In this document: in pieces, positions 1 to 9,105 of the stretch | Position numbering within the stretch: position 1 is the stretch's first letter | Layout of the letters: the number at the start of each line of letters is the position of its first letter | DNA from: Smithella sp. PtaU1.Bin162 | Lineage (GTDB): Bacteria; Desulfobacterota; Syntrophia; Syntrophales; Smithellaceae | Length of the DNA: 64,000 nt | Assembly (NCBI GenBank): GCA_002068015.1 | Contig: MVRV01000138.1 | Span: 31,113-95,112, forward strand | Direction of reading: 5' to 3' | Translations under genes and position numbers: made by a program | The notes under the pieces: generated by a model | What the model saw: the letters and a program-made list of their open reading frames with translations, nothing else | Told to the model about the DNA's origin: nothing | Database searches by the model: none

Positions 1-1162
1 AAATCTTTAAGGCGGCATCAAGTTTCGTCATCTTGGAAAAAGCTTCCGCCTTACCGGTCTTGTCAATAATCGTAATTACATTTGTATCAGTCTGGAATCC
101 GGCTCCTTCTTCCCGCAAACTGTTGGCCACGATAAAATCCAGGTTTTTTTTCTTCAACTTCTCCCGGGCATTGTCCAGAAGATTTTGTGTTTCCATGGCG
201 AATCCGACAAGAATGCGACTGCCTTTGATTTTACCCAGTTCAAAAATTATATCCGGATTTCTTTCCAAATTCAGCGCCAGAGACTGCCTGTTTTTTTTGA
301 TTTTTTCCTGAGCTTTAACCGCCGGACGGTAATCGGCGACGGCTGCGGCTTTGATAACTATCGTCGCTTCTTCAAAATTATCCAATACCGCCTTGTACAT
401 TTCCTGTGCCGTCCGGATTTGCACTATTTTATTCACCTGGGGCAGAGGCAGATTTGTCGGCCCGGTAACTAAAGTAACCTGGGCTCCGCGTCTGCGCGCA
501 ACTCTGGCCAGAGCATAGCCCATTTTACCTGATGATAAATTAGTTATAAAGCGCACCGGATCCAACGGCTCCTCCGTAGGTCCCGCCGTTACCAGAATTC
601 TTTCGTCCGTCAAATCCTTGGGCGTCAGCATCATCGCGATTTCTTCAATTATTGACGAAATATCCGGTAGCCTTCCTGCACCTTTGGTTTTGCAGGCAAG
701 TTCGCCGTAAGCACTATCCATGACAAAATAACCATGCATTTTAAGCTTATCGATATTTTCCTGAACAATGGGATTAGCCAGCATTTTGTCATTCATCGCC
801 GGACAAAAAAGAGTCGGTTTGTCTTCCGCCATAATTGTTGTGGACAGCAAATCATCGGCAATTCCTCCCGCAATTTTCCCGATAATATTACCCGTCGCCG
901 GTGCAACAACAAAGGCGTCGGCAAACTCGGCAAGGCTTATGTGGGCCATGTCATACCGATCGGTAGGAACAAACATATCCGTATATACCATATCCCCGGA
1001 AAGTGTCTGCAACGTAAGAGGTGTAATAAATTCCGTGGCGCTTCTGGTCATGATAACTTTTACCCGGGCACCTTCCTGAATAAGCGCTCTGGTTAATTCC
1101 GCTGCTTTATAGGCCGCAATTCCACCGGTAATTCCTAAAACAATTTTTTTCCCTGTCAGCAT
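1..1162 (-). CDS. coaBC: Phosphopantothenoylcysteine decarboxylase / phosphopantothenate-cysteine ligase, 3' end beyond window
   Basis: Bifunctional enzyme of coenzyme A synthesis: the N-terminal flavoprotein half decarboxylates phosphopantothenoylcysteine and the C-terminal half ligates cysteine to phosphopantothenate. Reading the minus strand from the ATG at 1160-1162 gives an open frame of about 387 codons to the window edge. It begins MLTGKKIVLGITGGIAAYKA (flavoprotein Rossmann start), and later carries PAMNDKML (the PxMNxxMW-type motif of CoaC) and VTAGPTEEPLDPVRFITN (start of the CoaB domain), then FAMET. The C-terminus is lost only because the window ends. It is divergent from the peptidase gene on its right. 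Identification is firm. Confidence 0.95.
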   Translation of the reverse strand, partial: MLTGKKIVLGITGGIAAYKAAELTRALIQEGARVKVIMTRSATEFITPLTLQTLSGDMVYTDMFVPTDRYDMAHISLAEFADAFVVAPATGNIIGKIAGGIADDLLSTTIMAEDKPTLFCPAMNDKMLANPIVQENIDKLKMHGYFVMDSAYGELACKTKGAGRLPDISSIIEEIAMMLTPKDLTDERILVTAGPTEEPLDPVRFITNLSSGKMGYALARVARRRGAQVTLVTGPTNLPLPQVNKIVQIRTAQEMYKAVLDNFEEATIVIKAAAVADYRPAVKAQEKIKKNRQSLALNLERNPDIIFELGKIKGSRILVGFAMETQNLLDNAREKLKKKNLDFIVANSLREEGAGFQTDTNVITIIDKTGKAEAFSKMTKLDAALKI

Positions 1163-1394
1163 AATCGGATCTTTCTATTGATTATTTTCACAAATATAAC
1201 AGCCTTCTTCTGCAAGATCAAGGCATAACTATCCCCGGGTTATAACTTAAAAACACTTTATCCGCATCCAATCATGAAGGTGGGTAAACTTTATGGCAAC
1301 AAGACTGTCGGCGGGGGAAATTTGTCTTGCAAAAGGTATTAAAAGTATTTATATGGCCGCGCAGGTATTACATCTTTCAGTTTCAGGGGTCTTT

Positions 1395-2720
1395 ATGAAA
1401 AAACTTACTTCATCGGTCACCATTATAGTCGCTGTCATAATCATAGCCGGCCTTGCCTTTCTTTACTTCGGAAATTACCTGGAAAAAGAAGAGCCGGTAA
1501 TTACATTCAATCAGGATATCAGCACACTGGGGAAACTGAAAAAAGCTGAAATAACCTTCTCCGATCAAAAAAGCGGTCTTGCCCAAATATATGCGGAAAT
1601 TATTCAAGATAATAAAGGCCGGATTTTGATTGATGAAAATATTGTTTCCCGGGGAAATAAACAAAAAACAATATCTTTAATAATAGATACGGCCGCCTTA
1701 AAGTTACATGACGGCCCGGCCTTAATTAAACTGACCGCCGGCGATCATTCCTTGCTCAGGAATCAGGCTACCGTGTCTCAGCAGGTAAAAATAGATACCG
1801 TGCCGCCGCAGATATACCCGCTTAATCCCGTTAATAACGCCAATCAGGGCGGCACCTGCTTTATGGCTTACCGTATATCAAAGCCCGTTTTATCGACCGG
1901 TATCTATATCAATGATTATTTTACTCCAGCTTATCCTGCTCTCGTTGACAACAAACCTGTATTTTTAATTTATTTTGCCATACCAATCGATTCAACAAAA
2001 ACAAACTCCACCATCAAAATATTTGCGCGTGACGATGCCGGCAATGAATCCATTATTGCATTTCCCTGCCTGATTAAAGAAAAGAAATTCCGGACGGACA
2101 AAATGAATCTGAGCGATAACTTTCTCCAGCAAAAAATGCCTGAATTTCAGGCGATGGTTCCGTCCTTACAGGGCAAAACCCCATTGGAAACATTTATCTA
2201 TGTAAATGACCGGATGCGGAACGATAATTTCCGGACTATTCAATCAATCTGTCAAAAATCATCTCCGAAAAAACTCTGGGAGGGAACATTTTTACGAATG
2301 CCGAAAGCCAAACCCATGGCTCTGTTCGGCGACAGAAGAACGTATCTTGCGGGAGGAAAAGCGATAGCCAATTCCACACATGAGGGGGTGGATCTGGCAT
2401 CAACTGCTCATGCGGCAATTGAAGCGGCCAACTCGGGGATAACGGCATTTGCCGGTCCACTGGGAATTTATGGAAATGCCGTGATCATTGACCACGGCCA
2501 GGGATTATTCAGCCTTTACAGCCACTTATCTGCTATCAAGACCACAGTTGGAAAGACGGTGAAGAAAGCGGAAGTAATCGGCCACTCCGGTATCTCCGGC
2601 CTCGCCGGAGGTGATCATTTACATTTCGGTATTATTGCCGGAGGACGCTTTGTCAATCCGCAGGAATGGTGGGATGCCCACTGGATAAATGACAACGTTA
2701 CTCAAAAAATGATTTTCTGA
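1395..2720 (+). CDS. M23 (LytM-type) metallopeptidase, membrane anchored
   Basis: Probable zinc peptidoglycan endopeptidase. From the ATG at 1395 (AGGGG at 1385-1389 as ribosome site) the protein is 441 residues and begins with a lysine pair and one hydrophobic segment at about residues 8-29, a signal anchor that puts the rest in the periplasm. The middle 250 residues look like Ig-like beta modules and are not recognisable further. The C-terminal domain has the M23 zinc motifs HEGVDLAS (HxxxD) and GDHLHFGI (HxH), with a third His in SLYSHLS, so it appears catalytically competent. An in-frame ATG at 1293 with a weak ribosome site would add 34 residues ahead of the membrane segment; I judge it less likely. 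Confidence 0.85.
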   Translation: MKKLTSSVTIIVAVIIIAGLAFLYFGNYLEKEEPVITFNQDISTLGKLKKAEITFSDQKSGLAQIYAEIIQDNKGRILIDENIVSRGNKQKTISLIIDTAALKLHDGPALIKLTAGDHSLLRNQATVSQQVKIDTVPPQIYPLNPVNNANQGGTCFMAYRISKPVLSTGIYINDYFTPAYPALVDNKPVFLIYFAIPIDSTKTNSTIKIFARDDAGNESIIAFPCLIKEKKFRTDKMNLSDNFLQQKMPEFQAMVPSLQGKTPLETFIYVNDRMRNDNFRTIQSICQKSSPKKLWEGTFLRMPKAKPMALFGDRRTYLAGGKAIANSTHEGVDLASTAHAAIEAANSGITAFAGPLGIYGNAVIIDHGQGLFSLYSHLSAIKTTVGKTVKKAEVIGHSGISGLAGGDHLHFGIIAGGRFVNPQEWWDAHWINDNVTQKMIF

Positions 2721-2740
2721 ATCGATTACAAACCAAAGTG

Positions 2741-3607
2741 CTAACTTTTATTAATGTCACGATGAGTAACATTGACAATATATTTTTTTTCTGAAAAATA
2801 CGCAGCCAGTTGATTGGCAATAACTACGGAACGGTGTTTTCCACCGGTACAACCTAAGGCAATATTCAGGCGCACCTTGCCTTCCTTATCATACAAGGGA
2901 ATGGAAAAAGTCATCAAATCGAAAAACTTTAGCAGAAATGTTTTACTTTTTTCATCATTCAAAACAAATTTCCGCACGGCGTCGCTTTGCCCGTCAAATT
3001 CCTTTAATTCCTTGACAAAATAAGGATTAGGCAAAAACCTGACATCGAAAACAATATCGGCATCCGCAGGTAATCCATAACGGTATCCAAAGGAAATAAC
3101 ATTAACGATTACTTTTTTACTGCCTGATGAAGGTAAAAACGACCGCTGAACAATATCTTTAAGCTGATGAACATTGGTTGATGTTGTATCAATTACATGG
3201 TCTGCCATCTCCTTAAGAGAACACAATTTTTCTCTTTCCAGTTTAATGCCGTCCATAACCGAACCTTTTTCGGAAAGAGGATGGGCGCGTCTGGTCTCGC
3301 TGAAACGATGCAAAAGCGAATCATCGGTAGAATCGAGAAATAGAATCTCAATTTTATAGCCTTTTTCTTTAATTAGGGAAAAAATACGCTGATATTTTTC
3401 CAAAAAACCCTTTTCCCGCAAATCCATAACCAGGGCAACCCGTTTTATTTCCGGAGATGATTGGGCGGTTATGGCCAGAAATTTCGGCAACAAAACAACC
3501 GGCAGGTTATCAACGCAAAAAAAACCGATATCTTCAAGTGCCCGCAGCGCTGTACTTTTACCCGAACCGGAAAGACCAGTAATTATTACAACGCGTAAAT
3601 TTTGCAT
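2741..3607 (-). CDS. rapZ: RapZ / YvcJ family nucleotide-binding RNase adapter
   Basis: P-loop protein of 288 residues. In Enterobacteria the family steers RNase E to the GlmZ small RNA, and the Bacillus homologue binds GTP; its role in this lineage is not established. Walker A is GLSGSGKS near residue 11. The C-terminal RapZ signature is present ([21 protein letters not shown], quoted in part as GCTGGKHRS). The start codon overlaps the hprK stop by one base (TAATG), so the two are translationally coupled. Neighbours hprK, ptsN, hpf and rpoN form the widely conserved sigma-54/PTS-Ntr block of Proteobacteria. Confidence 0.95.
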   Translation of the reverse strand: MQNLRVVIITGLSGSGKSTALRALEDIGFFCVDNLPVVLLPKFLAITAQSSPEIKRVALVMDLREKGFLEKYQRIFSLIKEKGYKIEILFLDSTDDSLLHRFSETRRAHPLSEKGSVMDGIKLEREKLCSLKEMADHVIDTTSTNVHQLKDIVQRSFLPSSGSKKVIVNVISFGYRYGLPADADIVFDVRFLPNPYFVKELKEFDGQSDAVRKFVLNDEKSKTFLLKFFDLMTFSIPLYDKEGKVRLNIALGCTGGKHRSVVIANQLAAYFSEKKYIVNVTHRDINKS

Positions 3608-4473
3608 TATTCATCCTTAAATAATAATTCTAAAGATTTTTTTAACAGATTTTTATCAAAATAGCCAGCAGATGGAATATTTACACGCAGGCAGGGCAAC
3701 TCCATGCCGAGAATTTCCTTCTTCTCTTTTGTCAGCAGAATACTTTTCGTGTCGGTCTTTGCTGTTTCTATTACGGCAGCTAGCCTTGTATTTCTTTTTA
3801 TTCTGTCCATATCAAATACGCCGGCGGCAGGTATAATCCCCGTGATTTCTGTATGAATATAATCCCTGGTTTTTCTATGCCCGCCTGCAATAAGTTTCCC
3901 CTTTGCATTTTTCTTAATCACAACCACGTCATCCGCCACCCAGCAATATTCTTTTGAAGCGAAATTTAAAGCCGCTGTTGTTTTCCCGATACCGCTCGCT
4001 CCGGTAATTAAAACTCCCTTTCCGTCTGCCTCCAGCAGAACTCCGTGCAAATAAATAATGTTCTGCAGTTTTTCGCGGATTATCGCTTTTAAAATACTTC
4101 GCAGGTAATATTCATCATATTCCGATGCGGCTACAGGAATATTATTCATAGTCATGGATTTTTTTAAAAAACCGGGAATGGATAGTGATCCGGATAAAAT
4201 CAAAAAAATGATATCCTTTTTTAAAACAGCATCCAGTATAAAGATGCGCTGATTTTCTTCCATCTTGGAAAACCGGTTTAAAACCCGTGGAGTCATTATC
4301 GCTATGGTTGGATTGCTTTTTTTGAGAGGAGTAGCGGAAACTTGTCTAATAAGCCGAATGCTAATTACGGCAAACTCTTTTTTTGATCCGGGATCACGGG
4401 GAATTATTTCCGTTATACCAAGTCCAAGGAACCTACCCTGAAATATTTCTTTTAAAGACAATTTATTTTTCAT
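3607..4473 (-). CDS. hprK: HPr kinase/phosphorylase
   Basis: Bifunctional kinase/phosphorylase that modifies a conserved serine of HPr. The P-loop is [14 protein letters not shown], preceded by the conserved [15 protein letters not shown] strand, and the C-terminal capping region includes the basic TRDYIHTEI segment. I choose the ATG at 4473 (288 residues, [12 protein letters not shown]). The frame stays open upstream to 4533, but those 20 codons run into the dispersed repeat at 4501-4733 and do not resemble the family. No strong ribosome site precedes 4473. No HPr or EI gene is in the window, so the phospho-target cannot be assigned here. Confidence 0.92.
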   Translation of the reverse strand: MKNKLSLKEIFQGRFLGLGITEIIPRDPGSKKEFAVISIRLIRQVSATPLKKSNPTIAIMTPRVLNRFSKMEENQRIFILDAVLKKDIIFLILSGSLSIPGFLKKSMTMNNIPVAASEYDEYYLRSILKAIIREKLQNIIYLHGVLLEADGKGVLITGASGIGKTTAALNFASKEYCWVADDVVVIKKNAKGKLIAGGHRKTRDYIHTEITGIIPAAGVFDMDRIKRNTRLAAVIETAKTDTKSILLTKEKKEILGMELPCLRVNIPSAGYFDKNLLKKSLELLFKDE

Positions 4474-4500
4474 GGATGGAGAATGTTGTGCATCCCATAT

Positions 4501-4733
4501 TAAATCAATGACACTCGCTGAAAACGAGTGCAATGAAGTTTGAAGCGGAAGTGGAATTGATCCCGAAAGCAGAGCCCGGCAGGGAACCCCTGCGTATGCC
4601 TGGGTATGCAGGGCTAGCGAGTTTGGGCGAAGCTATTCGGGATCCCGGGGTCATATTCTCATGGGCTTGCTGCGATCGTAGAAGAACTGCACACTTTGTG
4701 ATACCCCGCTGCTTGCAGCGGAGTCGTTCATTT
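4501..4733. repeat. Dispersed intergenic repeat, copy A
   Basis: This stretch matches the reverse complement of 25997-26159 over most of its length. Shared blocks in order are TAAATCAATGACACTC, GAGTGCAATGAAGTTTGAAG, GTGGAATTGATCCCGAAAGC, GAAGCTATTCGGGATCCCGG, CCGCTGCTTGC and GTCGTTCATTT. Copy A carries about 70 extra bases compared with copy B, in two insertions. It lies upstream of hprK. The open frames on both strands here (for example 4505-4819 minus) are products of the repeat, not genes. A more diverged copy is at 52351-52447. Confidence 0.85.
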
Positions 4734-4845
4734 GCCAAAAATAAAATAATAAAATGAATTGCCCAATTGACCAGCCGGTACACCATAAGTATTACCGGGC
4801 AAATGGACGGTATAAACAAAGGAAAACGGGCAATAATTCAATTAA

Positions 4846-5313
4846 TCAGGCAGGACAGGCTTCATCCTGTTGAATAATTATTTCATACAATTCAGCTTTA
4901 GACTTCGCTTCCATGAGATCTTTGCGGAAATTACCCGCTTTCAGCATTTTAGAAATTTTTGCTAAAGCCTTCAAATGCTGACTGGCACAATCTTCGGGCG
5001 CCAGGAGTAAAAAGAAAAGATAAACCGGTTTGCCATCCATGGAATCAAAAGCAACACCATTTTTGCTCCGCCCGAAGGCAACGGCAACCTCTTCGAGAGC
5101 ACCTATTTTCCCATGAGGAATCGCAACTCCGTCGCCTATCCCGGTAGAACCAAGTTTTTCTCTTTGCTGTAAAACATCGATAATTTTTGATTGATCAAGT
5201 TTGGGAAAACCGTTAACTATCATTTCCGACAATTCGGCCAGCACTTCTGTTTTTGTTCTGGCCTGTAAATCATCGTTAAGAAATTCCATTTTCAAGATGT
5301 GATCCAAACGCAT
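4846..5313 (-). CDS. ptsN: PTS IIA-Ntr family phosphocarrier
   Basis: Nitrogen-PTS EIIA protein of about 155 residues, a regulatory phosphoacceptor and not a sugar transporter. The phosphorylatable histidine sits in GVAIPHGKIGAL, and the family pattern continues with VYLFFLLLAPE and HLKALAKISKML. AGGTGA six bases upstream supports the ATG at 5313; a GTG at 5322 lies inside that ribosome site and is less likely. It stands between hpf and hprK in the rpoN block, the usual position. No PtsP or NPr gene is visible in the window. Confidence 0.93.
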   Translation of the reverse strand: MRLDHILKMEFLNDDLQARTKTEVLAELSEMIVNGFPKLDQSKIIDVLQQREKLGSTGIGDGVAIPHGKIGALEEVAVAFGRSKNGVAFDSMDGKPVYLFFLLLAPEDCASQHLKALAKISKMLKAGNFRKDLMEAKSKAELYEIIIQQDEACPA

Positions 5314-5401
5314 ATAATTCACCTATTTGAAAAAAACTCGGAAATTAAGTTTATACAGTTTTCCGAATTTATGATCATTATCAGATATTATTTTATTTTC
5401 A

Positions 5402-5929
5402 TCAGCTATGCTCTTCAATGAGAGCGTAGTTCCCGTCATCACGGCGGTAAATCAGGCTGACATTTTCGGAAGAAGAATCACGATAAATAATGAACTTTGT
5501 TTTACTTTCTTCTATTTCCATCAAGGCTTCATCAACGGCCATTGACTTTAAAACAATTCTTCTTGATTCCACTATTTTACTAAACGTTGCGTCTTCTTCA
5601 CCCTTATTAAGTTTTTCTTCGGCATGACGAATACTGGCGGGTTTATGTTCACGGGTTTTTTCTTTTTGTTTTTTTAGCTGTTTTTCAATTTTTTCTATAC
5701 AACTGTCTATGGCCAGATGCATGTCTTTTGCTTCTTCTTTGGCATTCACATTCAAACCGTTGGCACTAAGATTAATTTCAGCAAAGCTTCTGAATTTTTC
5801 CGTGGAAAGGATAATGTGAGCTTCGGCCGGCATATCTAAATATCTTTTAAGTTTAAGAATTCTTTCTTCCGCATAAACTTTTTGCCAGTTCTCTCCTTCG
5901 CCAGTTCTGAAAGTAACCGAAATCTTCAT
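5402..5929 (-). CDS. hpf: Ribosome hibernation promoting factor, long form
   Basis: Protein of 175 residues that binds the 30S decoding region. The N-terminal 100 residues match the HPF/YfiA S30AE fold (KISVTFRTGEGENWQKVYAE start, strand AHIILSTEKFRSFAEI, helix DMHLAIDSCIEKIEKQLKKQ). The C-terminal dimerisation domain of long HPFs is present (IVLKSMAVDEALMEIEES, then FIIYRDSSSENVSLIYRRDD), so it should drive 100S dimers without RMF. The ribosome site GGGAGG precedes the ATG. It is conserved next to rpoN. Confidence 0.95.
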   Translation of the reverse strand: MKISVTFRTGEGENWQKVYAEERILKLKRYLDMPAEAHIILSTEKFRSFAEINLSANGLNVNAKEEAKDMHLAIDSCIEKIEKQLKKQKEKTREHKPASIRHAEEKLNKGEEDATFSKIVESRRIVLKSMAVDEALMEIEESKTKFIIYRDSSSENVSLIYRRDDGNYALIEEHS

Positions 5930-6083
5930 TATTGTTCCTCCCTAATTGATTAAACTTCTTCACGCCTTTAAGTATGTTAACTCGATGCCAACACACCCTG
6001 GCCACAAAGGCCAGTCCTATAGTGATGTCAAAACCAAAAGTCAATTAATATTTTACACCATCTCCGGATTATAATTATACTTA

Positions 6084-7559
6084 TTAAAAATATTTCTTTC
6101 TCTTTGATGAAGGCAAAATACCCATCATTTCTCGATACTTAGCAACTGTTCGCCGCGCAATATCAATTCCTTTCTGCTTCAGCAGATCAACTATTTCACA
6201 ATCGCTGTATGGTTTTTTAGAATCTTCTTTCCCGACCAGTTGTTTAATCTCTTCTTTGACACTCTTTGATGCAATTGTCTCACCGGATGTTCTCTGGATG
6301 GAACTGCCGAAAAAATATTTCATTTCAAAAATACCGCGGGGGGAGTGCATATATTTATTGGTAACAACGCGGCTGATGGTTGATTCGTGCATTTCCACAT
6401 CGTCGGCCACATCTCTCAAAACCAGCGGTTTAAGAAAGTTAATACCCAAATCAAAAAAATCTTTTTGAAATTTAACTATACTTTCAGCTACTTTGTAAAT
6501 GGTCTTTTGTCGCTGTTGAATGCTTTTTATTAACCAGGTAGCCGACTGAACCTTGTCTCGAATGTATTTTTTTCCGTTTTCTTCCGCATCATGATCTCCA
6601 TGGCTGCCTACTCCCGCCATTACTTCTTTATAAAAATTGCTTATCCGCAGGCGCGGCAACCCGTCATCATTGAGAATTATCTTATATCCATCCCCTGATT
6701 TAACAACATAGACATCCGGGATTATTGATTGCACCCTTTCTTCGGAATACATACTTCCCGGCTTTGGCTCCATATTGCTGATCAATAAAACTGCAATCTC
6801 CACTTCGCGCAAAGGAATTTTCAATTTACGGGCAATATGAATATAATTTTTCAACTCCAGATCTTTAAGATGATCTTTTATTATCGTCTCAACAACAGGG
6901 TTCTTTACCCCCAGCATTCTGGCCTGGATTAAAAGGCATTCCTTTAAATCACGCGCACCAACTCCGGCCGGATCGAATTCCTGAACTTTCTTTAATACAG
7001 CCTCCGTAAATTCTTCCGTTACTTTTTCCAGTATCGCAATTTCCTGAATTGTTGCACATAAGTACCCATTTTGATCGAGATTGCCGATTATCTGGGAACC
7101 TACTCTCATTTCTTCTTCGGTTAATGGAGAAAGTTTCATTTGCCACATCAGATGGCTGGTCAGCGATTTGCTTTCGGTAACAATATTATCCCAGACAGGT
7201 GATTCGGCGTCTTTCCGATCATAAGATACACCGACCGGTCCATAATCCTCCAGGTAATTACTCCAATCAAATTCTTCCCGGCCATCACCTTCCCCGGTGA
7301 GTTCTTCCGTGCGGTCAATTACTTTTACATCTTGATTTTCAATCACCTGAACATCATCTTCACCTATGGGCCGCACTTCTTCTTCATTTCCTTCATCAAG
7401 TGCGGCTTCTTCGAGGAGAGGGTTTTCTTCCATTTCCTGATTAATCGTATCTACGAGTTCCAACCGGGACAACTGCAGGAGTTTTATTGCCTGCTGCAGC
7501 TGCGGAGTCATTATCAACTGCTGAGAAAGTTTCAGATTTTGTTTTAATTCAAAGGCCAT
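6084..7559 (-). CDS. rpoN: RNA polymerase sigma-54 factor
   Basis: Alternative sigma factor for -24/-12 promoters, 491 residues. The glutamine/leucine-rich activator-interacting region I is at the N-terminus (LKLSQQLIMTPQLQQAIKLL), followed by an acidic region II at about residues 48-100. The core-binding and HTH regions follow, and the diagnostic RpoN box ARRTVAKYRE lies near the C-terminus. All parts are intact. Its presence matters for this window: a clear sigma-54 promoter is at 59311-59326 and a sigma-54 activator at 59605-61005. Confidence 0.97.
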   Translation of the reverse strand: MAFELKQNLKLSQQLIMTPQLQQAIKLLQLSRLELVDTINQEMEENPLLEEAALDEGNEEEVRPIGEDDVQVIENQDVKVIDRTEELTGEGDGREEFDWSNYLEDYGPVGVSYDRKDAESPVWDNIVTESKSLTSHLMWQMKLSPLTEEEMRVGSQIIGNLDQNGYLCATIQEIAILEKVTEEFTEAVLKKVQEFDPAGVGARDLKECLLIQARMLGVKNPVVETIIKDHLKDLELKNYIHIARKLKIPLREVEIAVLLISNMEPKPGSMYSEERVQSIIPDVYVVKSGDGYKIILNDDGLPRLRISNFYKEVMAGVGSHGDHDAEENGKKYIRDKVQSATWLIKSIQQRQKTIYKVAESIVKFQKDFFDLGINFLKPLVLRDVADDVEMHESTISRVVTNKYMHSPRGIFEMKYFFGSSIQRTSGETIASKSVKEEIKQLVGKEDSKKPYSDCEIVDLLKQKGIDIARRTVAKYREMMGILPSSKRKKYF

Positions 7560-7727
7560 AACTAATTATCTGCACCTGTCTGGTTTTATAAATTAACCCT
7601 TTGGAATAATCAACACAACCGGAATCGACAATATTTCTTCTCTTAGCATTAATTTGGTAATTATTTTTTAAATATCAAACATAATTGCATTAAAAAACAT
7701 GACCCGGAAAACCGTTTTTCAAACCTA

Positions 7728-8288
7728 TTAATTACTCTTGTTTTCATTCTTTTCCTGAGGATAAATAACCGCTTTTACTCTTTTTTTAGGATCGCTTTCC
7801 ACAACACCGCGATCTTCATTGACAAAAACAATAACCCGGTCCCCTTTTATCACATTCTTCTTGTCACGTAACGTCGTATTTCCCGTCATAATAATTTGTC
7901 CGCTATCCTGTAAATATACAGCTTCATCCCCGGTCGCGATCATATCTTTTTGCGTTATCGTAACATTTCCCTTGGCTTCAATTTTTTCCAGATCACCGGT
8001 CCCCTCGATTTCCTTGGCAACAACCTTGTCTTTTTTATTGCTTTCCTTTTTATAGTACAAAAGCAACTGATCGGATTTTATTTCTTTATCTCCTTGCGTC
8101 GCTACGGCATTTCCGGAAAATATTACCAGTTTTTTTTCATTGTAGGCATCCATGCGGTCCGACACAATTTCAATCGGTTCCCGGGAATTAATTTTATTTG
8201 TTTTTATTGAATTGTCCTTTGCCTGCAAAGGGGTAAAAGCCAAGAATGTGAATGTAAAGCATATAATAAATATTTTTTTAATTACCAT
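7728..8288 (-). CDS. lptA: LPS transport periplasmic protein LptA
   Basis: OstA/LptA beta-jellyroll protein of 186 residues forming the periplasmic bridge that carries LPS to the outer membrane. A signal peptide is clear (KK, then IFIICFTFTFLAF, cleavage near LQAKD). The body has repeated beta-strand pairs typical of the family (FSGNAVATQGDKEIKSDQLL; VTITQKDMIATGDEAVYLQD; MTGNTTLRDKKNVIKGDRVI). lptC ends 12 bases upstream, so they are co-transcribed. The usual next gene, lptB, is absent: only 168 noncoding bases separate lptA from rpoN. Confidence 0.92.
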   Translation of the reverse strand: MVIKKIFIICFTFTFLAFTPLQAKDNSIKTNKINSREPIEIVSDRMDAYNEKKLVIFSGNAVATQGDKEIKSDQLLLYYKKESNKKDKVVAKEIEGTGDLEKIEAKGNVTITQKDMIATGDEAVYLQDSGQIIMTGNTTLRDKKNVIKGDRVIVFVNEDRGVVESDPKKRVKAVIYPQEKNENKSN

Positions 8289-8300
8289 TTAATTTCCTGA

Positions 8301-8855
8301 TTAATTTATTTTCGCTTTTACCGAAGATAAAAGTTTTAGTTCTCCGGTATTCATAAAAAGAGACAAACCTTTACCGGTTATTTTCATACGTTGATTTTCC
8401 ATAACTACCGGAGCGTCTGTATAAAATTTCTTTTCCGCATCGGAATATTTAAGATAATCTGTTGTAAAACGATCTCCTGATTCAGACACAATTACAACAT
8501 CGCCTTTAATTTCGATGTCTTTTTTATCCGTAAGCATTTGCCCTTTATTCCCGGTCATCACATACACTTTTTTCCCTGCTGTCGTCAATTTTATTTGAAC
8601 CTGATCAAATAAAGCGAGGTTTTGTTTTTTGAGATATTGAGCTGTGTGGGCTTTAACTTCCCATTTGGCGTTTGCTTCACCTACTTCCGTATAAATGAAG
8701 TCCTTGATCTGCAAATCAACATGATCCGGCAATATTTTCAATATATTCTTCGGTTTCTCATTGATGGCCCTGATTACTACAGTCAAAACGACTGCCGCCG
8801 CCAAAACAACAACTGAAACCGACAATAAAATTATTTTTTTTTTGCTTAATTTCAT
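8301..8855 (-). CDS. lptC: LPS export system protein LptC
   Basis: Bitopic inner-membrane protein of 184 residues in the LptBFGC complex. It has one N-terminal membrane segment (about residues 8-30, IILLSVSVVVLAAAVVLTVV) and a periplasmic LptC/YrbK beta-jellyroll (WEVKAHTAQYLKKQNLALFD; MTGNKGQMLTDKKDIEIKGD; FTTDYLKYSDAEKKFYTDAP). I use the ATG at 8855; a TTG at 8867 is also in frame, and neither has a strong ribosome site. Its usual upstream neighbour kdsC is displaced 2.2 kb away by the opposite-strand pair at 9106-11007. Confidence 0.88.
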   Translation of the reverse strand: MKLSKKKIILLSVSVVVLAAAVVLTVVIRAINEKPKNILKILPDHVDLQIKDFIYTEVGEANAKWEVKAHTAQYLKKQNLALFDQVQIKLTTAGKKVYVMTGNKGQMLTDKKDIEIKGDVVIVSESGDRFTTDYLKYSDAEKKFYTDAPVVMENQRMKITGKGLSLFMNTGELKLLSSVKAKIN

Positions 8856-9105
8856 TCTGACATTCAAATCAATTGCTTTTTTCGCCTAATTTTTATTTAA
8901 CTTCTTTTATATCACTCAGTATAAAACATGTAAAGGCATAAGCTGGGGAATGGTTATTTTCTCCTGCTACTGGTAAATAAAAGATAAAAATTATGCATGA
9001 CGTATTGAAATTAGTAACAATTAGTATTAATATGAATTACATTGTTTTAATCACCTTTGCTATTTTTGCATAAATCTCTGTATTATAAAAAAGAAAGGAG
9101 CAGTT

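Noticed and set aside
4505..4819. Open frames on both strands over the region upstream of hprK
   Set aside because: They follow the dispersed repeat and have no protein-like composition or ribosome site.
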